Origin: Vitreoscilla sp.
GTDB taxonomy: Bacteria; Pseudomonadota; Gammaproteobacteria; Burkholderiales; Burkholderiaceae_C
DNA length: 64,000 nucleotides
Assembly (NCBI GenBank): GCA_018780145.1
Contig: JADMKA010000087.1
Coordinates: forward strand, 1 to 64,000
Direction of reading: 5' to 3'
The notes beneath the pieces are model-generated. The model worked only from the letters and a program-made list of their open reading frames with translations. It had not been told where the DNA came from and ran no database searches. A program made the translations under genes and the position numbers. Positions 39,298-48,913 of the stretch are shown piece after piece; position 1 is the stretch's first letter, and each line of letters starts with the position of its first letter.

Positions 39298-41895
39298 CTA
39301 CCCGTTCATGTAGCCATCGAGCACGCGCAGCAGCTCCCGGAAGTCGATCGGCTTGGTCAGATAGGCTTCAAAGCCCCTGTCGATCGCCGCCTTGATCTGA
39401 TCCGGCAGCGCGTCGGCGGACAGGGCCACCAGATGGATGTGGGCCATCGCCGGGTCCCGGCGCAGCATGTCCGCAAGTTCCAGCCCGGTCATGTCGCCCA
39501 GATGCATGTCGACCAGCAGCAGATCGGGCGCCTCGGCACGCGCCATCTGAAGCGCCATTGCACCGCTGGTCGCCGCCCGCAGGCTCACCGCCGGCCGGAA
39601 CACCATGGCCTGCCTAACGAGTTCGACATTGACTTCGTTGTCTTCGGCATAGAGCACGTGCAGCTTGCCATCCAGACCACCATGCTGGCTCGGCATGAAG
39701 GGTGCCGGCGCATGCACGGTCGGCCGGCTGGCACGCTGCAACTGGACAGTCGCCACGGTGCCGCGCCCTACAGCGCTGTCGATCTCCAGGCTGCCCCGCA
39801 TCATGTCGACCAGATGCTGCGACAGCACCAGGCCGATGCCGGTCCCCTCGACGCCACTGCGTTCCGCCCCCAAGCGATTGAACGGCTCGAAGAGCCTGGC
39901 CAGTTGCTCCGGGGTCATGCCACCACCGGTGTCGGCGATGACGAACTCGCCCAGGCCCTCATGCGCGTTGAGGCTGAGGGTCACCCGCCCTCCGGTGCGG
40001 TTGTACTTCACGGCGTTGCTCAGCAGATTCACCAGCACCTGGCGCAAGCGCACACGATCCGCCACCACCCACGACGCGGGCGAACTCGGCAATGGTGTCT
40101 GGATGATGACCACCTCGGCGCTGACGGCCAAGGGTGAAACGATGGCCACGGCTTCGTCCGCGACGACCTGCATGTCGACGGCCTCCAGCGACAGGGTCAA
40201 CCGCCCTGCTTCCACCTGCGACAGGTCCAGGACATCGTTCACGAGCGCCAACAGGTGGGCGCCAGCGTGTTCAATATGCTGGACACGCTGCAGTTGGTCA
40301 ACGCTCATCGCGTGCTCGCGGTCCATCCGAAGCAGCTGCGCAAAGCCGAGCACTGCGTTAAGCGGCGTGCGCAACTCATGGCTCATGCGCGACAGAAAGT
40401 CGGTCTTGGCCCGGTTCGAGGCTTCGAGGGTCTCGCGTGCCTGACGCGCCTCTCGAATGGCGCGCTGCTCGCTGGTGTCGCGCAACACCACCGTGATCAG
40501 CAGGCCCTGGTCGGTCTGCAACCGGGACAGCGAGGCCTCCATCGGGAACTCCTCCCCGCCCGCGCGCAAGCCCGTCAGTTCGTGGACGCCAACCAGGATC
40601 CGAGTCTCCGCCTTGCCCCGCGAGAACTGCCGAAGCATGTCATGGTGCGCGGGCCGCTGCCGCTCCGGGATGAATCGTTCGAGCGGCTGCCCGACCGCCT
40701 CCGACGCCGGCGTGTGAAAGAGCCGCTCCGCGGCCCGGTTGAACAACACCACGTTTTCTTCGGCATCGACCGTGATGACACCATCGGCGACCGAGTCGAC
40801 CAGGCGCGACAGGCGCTTTTCGCTTTCGCGCAAGGCAGCCTGGGTACGCAGCCGCTCGCCGATGTCGAAGAAGGTGGCCACGGCCCCACGGACCTTGCCG
40901 TCCTGGACCACCGGGTGGGACCAGTATTCGACCGGGAAGGAGGCGCCCTCGCGGGTCCAGAACACTTCGTCCGTGACATGCACCGCCTCAACCAGGCGGT
41001 AGGCCTGGTACATCCGGCAGTCCTGGCCTGGGTACGGCCGCCCGTCGGCGTGGGTGTGATGAATCAGCCGGTGGATGTTCCGACCGACCAGGTCGGATTC
41101 GTGCCCGTAGCCCAGCATGGCCAGGGCCGACCGGTTGACGAAGGTGCAGTTCCCGTCCGTGTCGACGCCATAGAGACCTTCCGCCGTCGAGTTCAACAGC
41201 AGTTGCAGCGACTGTTCACGCCGACGCAGTTCGCCTTCGGCCGCGGCATGCGTTCGCAGGTTCTGCCGCACGAACGCCACGCCGATCAGCGCCAGCAGAA
41301 GCGCAAGCGCCAGGTTCAACCCCAGCAGCAGCCCCTTGGCTTGACGCGACGCGGCCCCCAGTTGCGCCGAAAAGTCGCTCTCCAGCTCGGTCAACCTCTT
41401 GTTGAGGATGGGCGCCTGGGTGAGCATCTCGCGCACGGCGGGCGCGTCGGGCTCGTTGGCCTGCAGGCGCTCCCGCGCACGATCCACCAAGGCCCGCATT
41501 TGCTCGATGACGCGATCACCTTCGGTCCAGGTGGCGATCGGGTCGGCCATGAACGGGACACGGTGAAACCAACGGAACAGGCGAATCAGGCCATCAATGT
41601 CATCGGGGTGGTTGCCACCCTCGATGAAGCCTTGCCTTGCACGCTCTACATCAGGTGGCTCCTGCTGCAGCGCCTCCCTGGCCTTGCGATCTCCCAGGGG
41701 CACGGCCAAGGCCACGAGAAAGCGTTGGTAGTGTTCATCCTGCTGGGTATCCGCGTAGTCCAGCAGGTGGATCTGCGCGTCCTTCTGCCCCTTGGAGTAC
41801 AGGCTCTCGCCGGTGACATAGGCCCGCACAGCTGACAACAGGTCGATGCTGAGCACGGCCACCAGCACCTGGAGCACGATGATGCCGGCAAGCAC
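39298..41895 (-). CDS. hybrid sensor histidine kinase (two PAS domains, receiver)
   Basis: An 865-residue inner-membrane kinase: first helix at residues 3-22, an all-helical periplasmic sensor to about 186, second helix 188-208, PAS domains at about 225-350 and 358-480, HisKA with phosphoacceptor H506 (RMSHELRTPLN), HATPase (NLLSNAVKYN; DTGGGM; GTGIGLVLS) and a C-terminal receiver with D796 (LLLVDMHLGDM) and its lysine in YLTKPID. The first available start is GTG 41895. No HPt domain is present, so a separate phosphotransfer protein or direct signalling is implied. It converges with the cyclase gene 15 bp away. Confidence 0.92.
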   Translation of the reverse strand: MLAGIIVLQVLVAVLSIDLLSAVRAYVTGESLYSKGQKDAQIHLLDYADTQQDEHYQRFLVALAVPLGDRKAREALQQEPPDVERARQGFIEGGNHPDDIDGLIRLFRWFHRVPFMADPIATWTEGDRVIEQMRALVDRARERLQANEPDAPAVREMLTQAPILNKRLTELESDFSAQLGAASRQAKGLLLGLNLALALLLALIGVAFVRQNLRTHAAAEGELRRREQSLQLLLNSTAEGLYGVDTDGNCTFVNRSALAMLGYGHESDLVGRNIHRLIHHTHADGRPYPGQDCRMYQAYRLVEAVHVTDEVFWTREGASFPVEYWSHPVVQDGKVRGAVATFFDIGERLRTQAALRESEKRLSRLVDSVADGVITVDAEENVVLFNRAAERLFHTPASEAVGQPLERFIPERQRPAHHDMLRQFSRGKAETRILVGVHELTGLRAGGEEFPMEASLSRLQTDQGLLITVVLRDTSEQRAIREARQARETLEASNRAKTDFLSRMSHELRTPLNAVLGFAQLLRMDREHAMSVDQLQRVQHIEHAGAHLLALVNDVLDLSQVEAGRLTLSLEAVDMQVVADEAVAIVSPLAVSAEVVIIQTPLPSSPASWVVADRVRLRQVLVNLLSNAVKYNRTGGRVTLSLNAHEGLGEFVIADTGGGMTPEQLARLFEPFNRLGAERSGVEGTGIGLVLSQHLVDMMRGSLEIDSAVGRGTVATVQLQRASRPTVHAPAPFMPSQHGGLDGKLHVLYAEDNEVNVELVRQAMVFRPAVSLRAATSGAMALQMARAEAPDLLLVDMHLGDMTGLELADMLRRDPAMAHIHLVALSADALPDQIKAAIDRGFEAYLTKPIDFRELLRVLDGYMNG

Positions 41896-41933
41896 GGAGA
41901 CGACCGGCCATGACCGGCTCGGGTGACGCGCGT

Positions 41934-42740
41934 TCAGGCGCGTATCCGCTCCGCAGGGTACGGCCGCGAATCCAGTGGCATCGGCTGAGACACGATGTCC
42001 TTGGCGTCAAGGCAGTGGTCCAGCGTGAGGCGCATGTAGCTGTAACTCGTGACCACGCGGGAGCGGATCAGCTCGACTCCGCGCGCCGTCGGGTTGGTCC
42101 CCATCAGCGCGCAAATGATCTCCAGCGCCTCCCACGGATGCGTGTCGTCGTACTTGGCATGCAGCTTCAACCACTTCATCGCCTTGGCGCGCACATCCGC
42201 CGCGAAGACCTGCTCATAGGCGTCGGAGGAGCAGACCAGGGTCGACCAATCTCCCGTGACACCTTCAATGGCGTAGTTGGTGGCCGCCATGCCGGCGGCA
42301 AGCGAATCACGCTCGCAAGTGTGCCAACACCAATGTGACAACGCATGCGTTTCCGGGGGAACCTCCCCGTGCAGCAGGTCGTCGCGCGTGACCCCGCTGG
42401 CCAGAGCCCACTCCAGCCAATGGTCGGCATGGTTCTGCTCGACGCGAATGTTGCGGATGAGGTAGCGCCGGGCCTCGTCATGCCCTCGAGTTCGACCGTA
42501 CTGGACCTTGAGGAGGTTTAGCGCCATGTACTGCGGAAACTGCTCGATCACGGGCCAGACACCGACCAGGAAGGTGCTCATCTGGCTATCGTCAAGCGCC
42601 GCATCGCGCATCCGCACGAACAGCTCATGCCGGGCGACGCGGCTTCGAGCCTGCGCGCAATTGGCCACCAGATCCTGAGCCCAGGCGGGATAGCTGTGGA
42701 TGTCATCCAACGCCCCCTGCCGAACGAACATATCGCTCAT
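41934..42740 (-). CDS. heme-oxygenase-like fold, iron-containing redox enzyme family protein
   Basis: A 268-residue soluble helical protein of the TenA/PqqC/CADD-like group. Conserved acidic and His residues suited to a di-iron or cofactor site lie in VEQNHADHWLEW (about residue 106), THALSHWCWH (about 137), AATNYAIEGVTGDW and KYDDTHPWEALEI (about 205). I chose ATG 42740; the frame upstream to 42782 adds little. Members range from pyrroloquinoline synthesis to fatty-acid-derived chemistry, and the substrate cannot be assigned. It lies 39 bp upstream of the kinase gene on the same strand and may be co-transcribed with it. Confidence 0.78.
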   Translation of the reverse strand: MSDMFVRQGALDDIHSYPAWAQDLVANCAQARSRVARHELFVRMRDAALDDSQMSTFLVGVWPVIEQFPQYMALNLLKVQYGRTRGHDEARRYLIRNIRVEQNHADHWLEWALASGVTRDDLLHGEVPPETHALSHWCWHTCERDSLAAGMAATNYAIEGVTGDWSTLVCSSDAYEQVFAADVRAKAMKWLKLHAKYDDTHPWEALEIICALMGTNPTARGVELIRSRVVTSYSYMRLTLDHCLDAKDIVSQPMPLDSRPYPAERIRA

Positions 42741-42866
42741 TGCGGTTCCCCAACGTGGTTTGAGTGGTGCCGCCGGCTGCATGGCTGGCGGTCATTTGTT
42801 GCCGAATCTATCAAGACTCGCGTGACTGTGCAATCTGTTCACTGGTTTGACGCAACGACTTGGTGG

Positions 42867-43622
42867 TCATGTCGGCGCCGGCAGGCCCTGATCAACAAGA
42901 TCGAGCTCCGGGTACCTGCGAAAGATGCCCTGTTCGCTGAACGGGATGCGCCGCTTGCTGCGCAGATAGGCGTCCACCCTCGGCAGCGTGGCTATCCTGT
43001 CATGCAACTGCACGACCGCTGGCGCCTTTGACAGCGCTCTTTCCGCAGCCTTCGGAAAGGCATACCTGAGGCCCTCGACCAACTGGAACAACGAAAGGTC
43101 GGCGTAGCTCAGCTTGCCACCGACCAGGTGCCGCGAGCCACCAGGGTTGCGCACCACGATGCGCTCGAACCATTGCAGGTACTTGGGCATGCGGTCGTTG
43201 CAGAACTCCCTCGCGCGACGCAGCGCTTCGGGCCTCTGATCCTCGTAGTACAGGCCCGTGCCGACCGGATGGTGCGTGTCGTGCGCTTCGGTCACCATGT
43301 CGGCGATGGTCAGCTGGATCTGCTGTGTCCAGAGGCGTGCCTGCTCGCTGCGCGCCACCAGCTTCAGCGGGGGCCCGAGGTACTGCAGGATGGCCGACGT
43401 CTGTCCGATCAGGACGTCACCGTCCCTCAGGAACGGCGGCGCGAACGGCGGATGCTTCACGCTGCTGTCCTGAAGACAGCGCAGCATCGCCGACACGCCT
43501 TGGCCCGAGCCTTCGGGGCCACGGGCCACATCGACGTAGGGTGCGCCTGCGGCCTCGAGCGCAAGCCGGACAAATTCGCCGCGCCCCTGAATGGTCGGCC
43601 AGTAGTGGAGTTCGTATGCCAT
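42867..43622 (-). CDS. glutathione S-transferase family protein
   Basis: The 251-residue protein has the N-terminal thioredoxin-like GST domain (YELHYWPTIQGRGEFVRLALE with Tyr7-like residue, and QTSAILQYLG for glutathione gamma-Glu contacts) and the helical C-terminal domain (VGGKLSYADLSLFQLVEGL). The order resembles the sigma/alpha-like group with GRGEFVRL. An insertion with GSGQGVSAMLRCLQ lies in the first domain. I chose ATG 43622. Substrate unknown; it is divergent from the CheB-CheR gene with 53 bp between starts. Confidence 0.88.
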   Translation of the reverse strand: MAYELHYWPTIQGRGEFVRLALEAAGAPYVDVARGPEGSGQGVSAMLRCLQDSSVKHPPFAPPFLRDGDVLIGQTSAILQYLGPPLKLVARSEQARLWTQQIQLTIADMVTEAHDTHHPVGTGLYYEDQRPEALRRAREFCNDRMPKYLQWFERIVVRNPGGSRHLVGGKLSYADLSLFQLVEGLRYAFPKAAERALSKAPAVVQLHDRIATLPRVDAYLRSKRRIPFSEQGIFRRYPELDLVDQGLPAPT

Positions 43623-43675
43623 GCAGGGGACTGTATCCCGCTGCCATCGGCCGTGCCGCACCCGCATACTTGCGC

Positions 43676-46234
43676 ATGGCTGATGCCCTCTTGCTTCCCC
43701 CTTTCGTCAAGGCGCCCACCGGCGTTCGGGTCGTCGGGCTGGGCGCGTCAGCCGGAGGGCTCGAACCGCTCGAACAGTTTCTGTCTGGCGTTCCAGGTGC
43801 GAGCGGCCTCGCCTATCTGGTGGTCCAGCACATGGACCCGACCCACAAGACCTTGCTCGTGGAGCTGTTGCAGCGCGCCACGTCGATGCCGGTGCACGAG
43901 GCTGTGAATGGCCAGCCCGTGGAAGCCAACTCGGTCTACGTCATCCCACCCGATGCTGAACTGACCGTCCTGGCCGGCGCGATGCGCCTGGCGAAGCCCG
44001 CCGAGCCGCGTGGGCAGCGGCTGCCCATCGACGTGCTGTTCAGTTCGTTGGCGCGCGAACTGGGCGAACGGGCTATCGGTGTCGTCTTGTCGGGCATGGG
44101 GTCGGACGGCACCCACGGACTGCAGGCCATCAAGTCGCAGGGCGGGCTGACCCTCGCCCAGTCGCCCGAGACGGCGCAGTTCGACTCCATGCCGAGGAGC
44201 GCCATCGCGGCAGGCTGTGTCGACATCGTCGCCACGCCTGGCGATCTGCCTTCGCGCATCCTGGGCATCACCGGGCCTCAGCTTCCTCCCGGGTCATTGC
44301 CAGCCGAACCCGCTGTCGAAGCAACGCTTGCCCTGGACACGATTCTCGCGCTGCTGCATGAACACACGCGGCACGATCTGACGCTCTACAAATCGAACAC
44401 GCTGGTCCGCCGGATTGCGCGGCGCATCGCCGTGCATGGCCTGGATTCGATGGCCGCCTACGCCGGCTTCCTGCGCTCGAACACGCAGGAGTTGGAACTG
44501 CTGTTCAAGGAGATGCTGATCGGTGTCACCTCGTTCTTCCGCGACCCGGAGGTCTGGCAGGATCTTCAGGACAAAGTCCTGCCGGTCTTGATGAAGCGCC
44601 ATGCCGCCGACACCGGCCCGCTGCGCGCCTGGGTGGTCGGTTGTTCGACCGGCGAGGAGGCCTACTCGTTGGCCATCGCCTTCACCGAAGCCCTGGACGC
44701 CTTGCCGGGGCCAGCACATCGTCAGTTGCAGATCTTTGCCACCGATCTCAACGCCGACGCGATCGCGTCGGCGCGAAGCGGCCGCTTTGCCGCGACGATC
44801 GCCCAGAACCTGACGCCGCAGCGCCTGTCGCGGTTCTTCTCCGAACGACCGGACGGGTATCAGATCGACAAGCGCATCCGGGACATGGTGCTGTTCGCCC
44901 AGCACGACGTGATCATGGATCCGCCGTTCACTCGGCTCGACATCCTGTCGTGCCGGAACCTGATGATCTACTTCGGATCCGCGCTCCAGAGGCGCCTGGT
45001 GCCACTCTTCCACTACAGCCTGCAACCAGGCGGCGTGCTGCTGCTGGGCAGCTCGGAGACCGTGGGACGCGCCCAGTCGCTGTTCGCGCCACTGCACCCG
45101 AAGTCGAGGCTGTACTGGCGAAGCGAGAATGGAGGCGCCGTCGGCGCCGTGGTCTTTCCAACCCACCGGCGCCCGACATTGCGATCGGCGTCGCAGGAGA
45201 CAACTCTGCCGCACCTCAACACGCCACCGGCGAACCTCCAATCGCTCGCCGATCAACTGCTGCTTCAGTCGCATGCGCCTCCGGCGGTGCTGGTGAATGA
45301 TGCGGGCGACATCGTCTACATCAGCGGCCGCACGGGCCGCTACCTGGAACCTGCCGCGGGCAAGGCGAACTGGAACATCCATGTGATGGCGCGGCCCTCC
45401 ATCCGCGCCCAACTTGCCGTCGCCTTGCGCACGGCCCTTCAGGACAAGGCAACGGTCGAACTGCGGGCCCTGCGGCTCGACGACGACACCACGGCTGCCG
45501 TCGACATCACGGTCCAGGCCGTCGTCCAGCCGAAGTCGCTCGAAGGCATGGCGATGATCATCTTCCGGGACCTGCCTGCCGCACCCAGCCGCCGCGGGCG
45601 GCGAACCAAGCCACCGGGTGCCACGGACCCCGGCGTCACCGAAGAGCTGCTGCGCTCCCGCGAGGAGATCAACGCGCTGCGCCAGGAGATGCGTGCATCG
45701 CAAGAGGAACTGCAGGCCGCGAACGAGGAACTCCAGTCGACCAACGAGGAGTTGCAGTCCGCGAACGAGGAGTTGACGACGTCCAAGGAGGAGGCGCAGT
45801 CGATGAACGAGGAGCTGCAGACCATCAACGCGGAGCTCCAGTCCAAGCTGGATGATCTCGCGCTCGCGCAGAGCGACATGCAGAACCTGCTCAACAGCAC
45901 GGACATTGCCACGCTGTTCCTCGACAACCAGCTCAATGTGCGCCGCTACACCGAACAGATCGCCAGGGTCATCCACCTGAGAGAGGGCGACATCGGCCGC
46001 CCGCTGAGTGAACTGGCCAGCACGCTGCTCTATCCTGAACTTCACGCGGATGTGAAGGAGACGCTGCGCACACTGGCGTTCAGCGAGAAGCAGATCGCCA
46101 CCAGTGACGGGCAGTGGTTCACCGTGCGCATCATGCCGTACCGCACACTGGCCAACGTCATCCAGGGCGTGGTGATCACCTTCGTGGACATCACCGTCGC
46201 CAAGGAGCTCGAGTCGCGCCTGCGCAAGGCGTAG
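43676..46234 (+). CDS. CheB-CheR-PAS fusion (methylesterase/methyltransferase sensor)
   Basis: An 852-residue soluble protein: CheB methylesterase domain (about 15-200) with the triad S25 (GLGASAGG), H52 (QHMDP) and D144 (GMGSDGTHG); CheR N-terminal and SAM-binding domains (about 215-485; VVGCSTGEEAYSLA, SCRNLMIYF); a PAS-like segment; a coiled coil rich in EELQxxNEEL heptads (about 665-730); and a final PAS domain. It lacks a histidine kinase domain that many larger relatives carry. These proteins are taken to modify chemoreceptor-like or kinase partners by Glu methylation. A PAS protein follows 36 bp on. Confidence 0.92.
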   Translation: MADALLLPPFVKAPTGVRVVGLGASAGGLEPLEQFLSGVPGASGLAYLVVQHMDPTHKTLLVELLQRATSMPVHEAVNGQPVEANSVYVIPPDAELTVLAGAMRLAKPAEPRGQRLPIDVLFSSLARELGERAIGVVLSGMGSDGTHGLQAIKSQGGLTLAQSPETAQFDSMPRSAIAAGCVDIVATPGDLPSRILGITGPQLPPGSLPAEPAVEATLALDTILALLHEHTRHDLTLYKSNTLVRRIARRIAVHGLDSMAAYAGFLRSNTQELELLFKEMLIGVTSFFRDPEVWQDLQDKVLPVLMKRHAADTGPLRAWVVGCSTGEEAYSLAIAFTEALDALPGPAHRQLQIFATDLNADAIASARSGRFAATIAQNLTPQRLSRFFSERPDGYQIDKRIRDMVLFAQHDVIMDPPFTRLDILSCRNLMIYFGSALQRRLVPLFHYSLQPGGVLLLGSSETVGRAQSLFAPLHPKSRLYWRSENGGAVGAVVFPTHRRPTLRSASQETTLPHLNTPPANLQSLADQLLLQSHAPPAVLVNDAGDIVYISGRTGRYLEPAAGKANWNIHVMARPSIRAQLAVALRTALQDKATVELRALRLDDDTTAAVDITVQAVVQPKSLEGMAMIIFRDLPAAPSRRGRRTKPPGATDPGVTEELLRSREEINALRQEMRASQEELQAANEELQSTNEELQSANEELTTSKEEAQSMNEELQTINAELQSKLDDLALAQSDMQNLLNSTDIATLFLDNQLNVRRYTEQIARVIHLREGDIGRPLSELASTLLYPELHADVKETLRTLAFSEKQIATSDGQWFTVRIMPYRTLANVIQGVVITFVDITVAKELESRLRKA

Positions 46235-46270
46235 AGTGAGTGATCCGAACACATCACCCAGAAGGCCCCC

Positions 46271-46909
46271 ATGCCCGACTCGTCCGACCCGACCGTCCAT
46301 GCCATCGAACCGGACCGCCTGGCCGATCTGCGCAGCCGGGCAGCCTCCCGCCTGACGGGGACCGCCGCCACCAAGGGCTCCGTCGCCATCGCCGCTGATG
46401 CACTGACCGTGCTGCATGCACTGGCCTCTTCCCCTGAAACCGCGTCGGACGCGCTGGCGTTGCTGCACGAGCTTCAGGTGCATCAGGTTGAACTCGACCT
46501 GCAAGCCCAGGAGTTGCTGGAATCGCGTGCGGAGCTGGAGTCCGCCTTGCGCCGCCAGATCGAGCTCTACGACTTCCAGCCGGTGGGCTGCTTCACGATC
46601 GATCCTCGATGCGTCCTTCGCGAGCTGAATCAGACCGGGGCCGACATGCTGGGGATCGGGCGCGATGACGCGTTCGGGTTGTCGCTCGACGCCTTCTTCT
46701 GCGCTGACAGCGCGCGTCGGTTCAGATTGGCGCTGGAGAGCCTTGGCCCAAACACGCGGCGAGTTGCATGCCTGCTCACGCTGTGCCCCAAGGGTGGGCC
46801 TGAGCGGCCGGTGATGGCCAGCATCGGCCCGGACCCCGCAGCGAACCGGTACCTGGTGAACTTGACGAACACCGCGGGCGAAGCAGAACACCTGTCCCTG
46901 GGATCCTGA
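46271..46909 (+). CDS. PAS domain protein
   Basis: A 212-residue protein with a helical N-terminal half (LLHELQVHQVELDLQAQELLESRAELESALRR, about residues 60-92, likely coiled coil) and a PAS domain (YDFQPVGCFTIDPRCVLRELNQTGADMLGI). It has no output domain, ending after the PAS fold. Such short proteins often follow CheB-CheR fusions and may be their sensor partner; the coiled coil offers a contact. ATG 46271 follows GAAGG. Confidence 0.85.
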   Translation: MPDSSDPTVHAIEPDRLADLRSRAASRLTGTAATKGSVAIAADALTVLHALASSPETASDALALLHELQVHQVELDLQAQELLESRAELESALRRQIELYDFQPVGCFTIDPRCVLRELNQTGADMLGIGRDDAFGLSLDAFFCADSARRFRLALESLGPNTRRVACLLTLCPKGGPERPVMASIGPDPAANRYLVNLTNTAGEAEHLSLGS

Positions 46910-46916
46910 GCGCGCC

Positions 46917-47273
46917 TCAACGATCAAACGGGGGCACGGCCCGGCGCAACTGGTCCAACGCGTCCATGCACTCGCGAAGTGCAGTGCCCGGCTCTTGCAG
47001 CGGCACGCCAATGCCGCCAGGCATCTCCTTCTCGACCGCCACGCGCGCCAGCAGGTCGAGTGCAGCGCGAAACAGGAGATCCCAGTCCTCGGGCGCGATG
47101 CCTGCCGCGCCCATGCTGCTGGTCGCGTCAGCGGCGGTTCGAGGCGGCGCCACATCACCATGCCGACCATCGGGCCGCTGGGCCAGCGGAATCATTGCGA
47201 ACTGTCTGCACACAGCTCGGAACAAGTCTCGCAGCGCCGGCCTGGCGGGTAGGCCGGTATCGGTCATCTTCAT
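46917..47273 (-). CDS. hypothetical protein
   Basis: An open frame of 118 residues that converges with the PAS gene, seven bases after its stop. I do not recognise a family. The ends look helical and amphipathic (ALRDLFRAVCRQFAMIPL and ECMDALDQLRRAV) with a Gly/Ala-rich middle. No good ribosome site precedes ATG 47273 or 47267. Codon use resembles the neighbours (GC-rich third positions), which favours a real gene, but weakly. Confidence 0.45.
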   Translation of the reverse strand: MKMTDTGLPARPALRDLFRAVCRQFAMIPLAQRPDGRHGDVAPPRTAADATSSMGAAGIAPEDWDLLFRAALDLLARVAVEKEMPGGIGVPLQEPGTALRECMDALDQLRRAVPPFDR

Positions 47274-47584
47274 CAGATCAGTCCGCGCGCCCATGCGCAT
47301 CCCGCCTCAAGGCCGAACAGCGATGCCGTTAGGCACCGACCCGACGCCGTTGACACCACGCGCCGGTCCGCCCAGTGCGGCGACCCTGGATCTTCGAATG
47401 GTCATGATGCTCTCCTACATTGGCTTTCACAGCCTGTCGCCGGGCTGCAACCGGCGGAAGTGCTGTGTCCAATGTGGCCCTGGATCGCGGGACGCTCTGT
47501 TCGGTACCGAACCCAGGTGGCGGCCCGACTTAAGCCACGTCAACCGATTGCCGTTTGGGCATCGGTGCAATCGACCTCATGTGG
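47274..47584. other. non-coding region with palindrome GTTCGGTACCGAAC
   Basis: About 310 bp without a supported gene. The one clear element is a perfect 14-base palindrome at 47499-47512, the kind of site bound by dimeric regulators such as Crp/Fnr-like proteins. It lies 73 bp beyond the 3' end of the truncated Crp/Fnr gene. Confidence 0.55.
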
Positions 47585-48088
47585 CTACCGGCGGTCGTAT
47601 TCCTTCTTGACGACGGCGTGGCACTCGCAGGATCGCCGTTCGAGCCCCACCCGGTCACGGACGGCGATCTGGCCGCGCGAGCAGTGGATTAACCCGGCCT
47701 CCTGCAAGTGACCGGCCGCCGCGGTCACGCTCTCGCGGCGCACGCCCAGCATGCCGGCGATGAGTTCATGCGTCACCGCCACCTCGCCGCTCTGCAGCCG
47801 ATCCAGGCTGTGCAGCAGGAAGCCACACAGTTGCTGCTCGATGGTGTGGTGGCGGTTGCAGATGGCGGTCTGCGCAATCTGTGCAGACAGCGCTTGGATG
47901 TATCGCAGCAAGACACGCCTCGCCGTGTCGGAACGGCCGAACTCGTTCTGAATCGCCCGAGCCCCGATGCGAAAGCCTTGCCCTGCGATCAGCACCGCGC
48001 TGCCATTGCTCGTGCGGCCGTCTCCCAGGAGGAGTGATACACCGATGACGCCTTCGTTGCCGACGACGGCAACCTCGGTCGACGCGCC
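47585..48088 (-). pseudogene. 5'-truncated Crp/Fnr-family regulator
   Basis: From about 48088 the frame encodes the C-terminal two thirds of a Crp/Fnr-type regulator: the end of the cyclic-nucleotide-binding-like domain (EVAVVGNEGVIGVSLLLG), the dimer helix (YIQALSAQIAQTAICNRHHTIEQQL) and the winged helix (HELIAGMLGVRRESVTAAAGHL). Relatives begin about 75 residues earlier; that first part of the sensory domain is absent in all frames, and the frame upstream (to 48199) is unrelated sequence shared with the next gene's promoter. Either the gene is dead or a shortened DNA-binding protein is made from an internal start. Confidence 0.75.
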
Positions 48089-48185
48089 ACTGGCAATCGC
48101 CGAGCCAAGTTGTGTTCGGTGACGCACGGAAAACCTGAGGCAAGGAGCGCAAATTGATCTCCCCAACAGGATTGAGAAGGAAAGC

Positions 48186-48599
48186 ATGATGACAAGCAAC
48201 TACGTGACCCGCGACAACTTCGGCATGTACGCGAACGGCGACTCAGGACCGGGCCCGGCCCTGATGGGTGCCAACACACTCCTGGGTAACGACGTCTACA
48301 ACAAGGACGGCGAAGATCTGGGTGACATCAAGGAGTTCATGATCGACATGGCCTCCGGCAAGGTCGCGTACGCGGTCTTGTCGTACGGCGGCCTTCTGGG
48401 CATGGGCGACAAGCTGTTTGCCGTGCCCTGGGCGGCACTGACACTGGACACCGAGAACAAGCGCTTCACGCTCAATGTCCTGAAGGATGCCTTGAAGGAC
48501 GCACCGGGGTTCGACAAGGATCGTTGGCCCGCGATGTCAGACAGGACATGGGCCAGCGGTGTGCACAAGTTCTACGGCACACCCTACTCGGCCGACTGA
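48186..48599 (+). CDS. PRC-barrel domain protein
   Basis: A 137-residue protein with one PRC-barrel domain (about residues 25-100; LLGNDVYNKDGEDLGDIKEFMIDM and YAVLSYGGLLGMGDKLFAVPW). The spacing to AGAAGGA suits either ATG 48186 or ATG 48189. PRC-barrel proteins of this size occur with CsbD and other general-stress genes in Burkholderiales, as here. Molecular role unknown. Confidence 0.88.
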   Translation: MMTSNYVTRDNFGMYANGDSGPGPALMGANTLLGNDVYNKDGEDLGDIKEFMIDMASGKVAYAVLSYGGLLGMGDKLFAVPWAALTLDTENKRFTLNVLKDALKDAPGFDKDRWPAMSDRTWASGVHKFYGTPYSAD

Positions 48600-48656
48600 G
48601 CCGATCCACAGGCCTGCGGCAACGCCGGCCTTTCAACTTCCACTCAAGGTGACATC

Positions 48657-48839
48657 ATGAACAAGGATCAAGTCAAGGGCACGCTCAAGGAAGCCGCCGG
48701 CAAGGTGCAAGAAGGCGCCGGCGTGGTGATCGGCAGCACCGAACAGCGGGTCAAGGGCATCAAGAAGCAGGTGGATGGCAAGGTGCAGAAGGCTGTCGGC
48801 GACATCAAGGAAGCCGTCACCGATTCCAGCAAGAAGTAG
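48657..48839 (+). CDS. CsbD-family stress protein
   Basis: A 60-residue, Lys/Glu-rich, probably unstructured or helical protein with the CsbD pattern: MNKDQVKGTLKEAAGK at the start, then repeated VKG/KEA units (RVKGIKKQVDGKVQKAVGD). CsbD proteins are abundant under general or osmotic stress; function is unsettled. It follows the PRC-barrel gene by 57 bp on the same strand. Confidence 0.92.
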   Translation: MNKDQVKGTLKEAAGKVQEGAGVVIGSTEQRVKGIKKQVDGKVQKAVGDIKEAVTDSSKK

Positions 48840-48913
48840 GCTCCACCGCAATGGAGGCCGATACCCGGCCTCCGTGCTGTCGCTCTCCTCTACGCGACGA
48901 CGCTGTTCATCCC

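Noticed and set aside
46966-47610. 214-residue plus-strand frame in the region before the Crp/Fnr remnant
   Set aside because: No ribosome site or domain, Arg/Pro/Ser-rich composition typical of a shadow frame.
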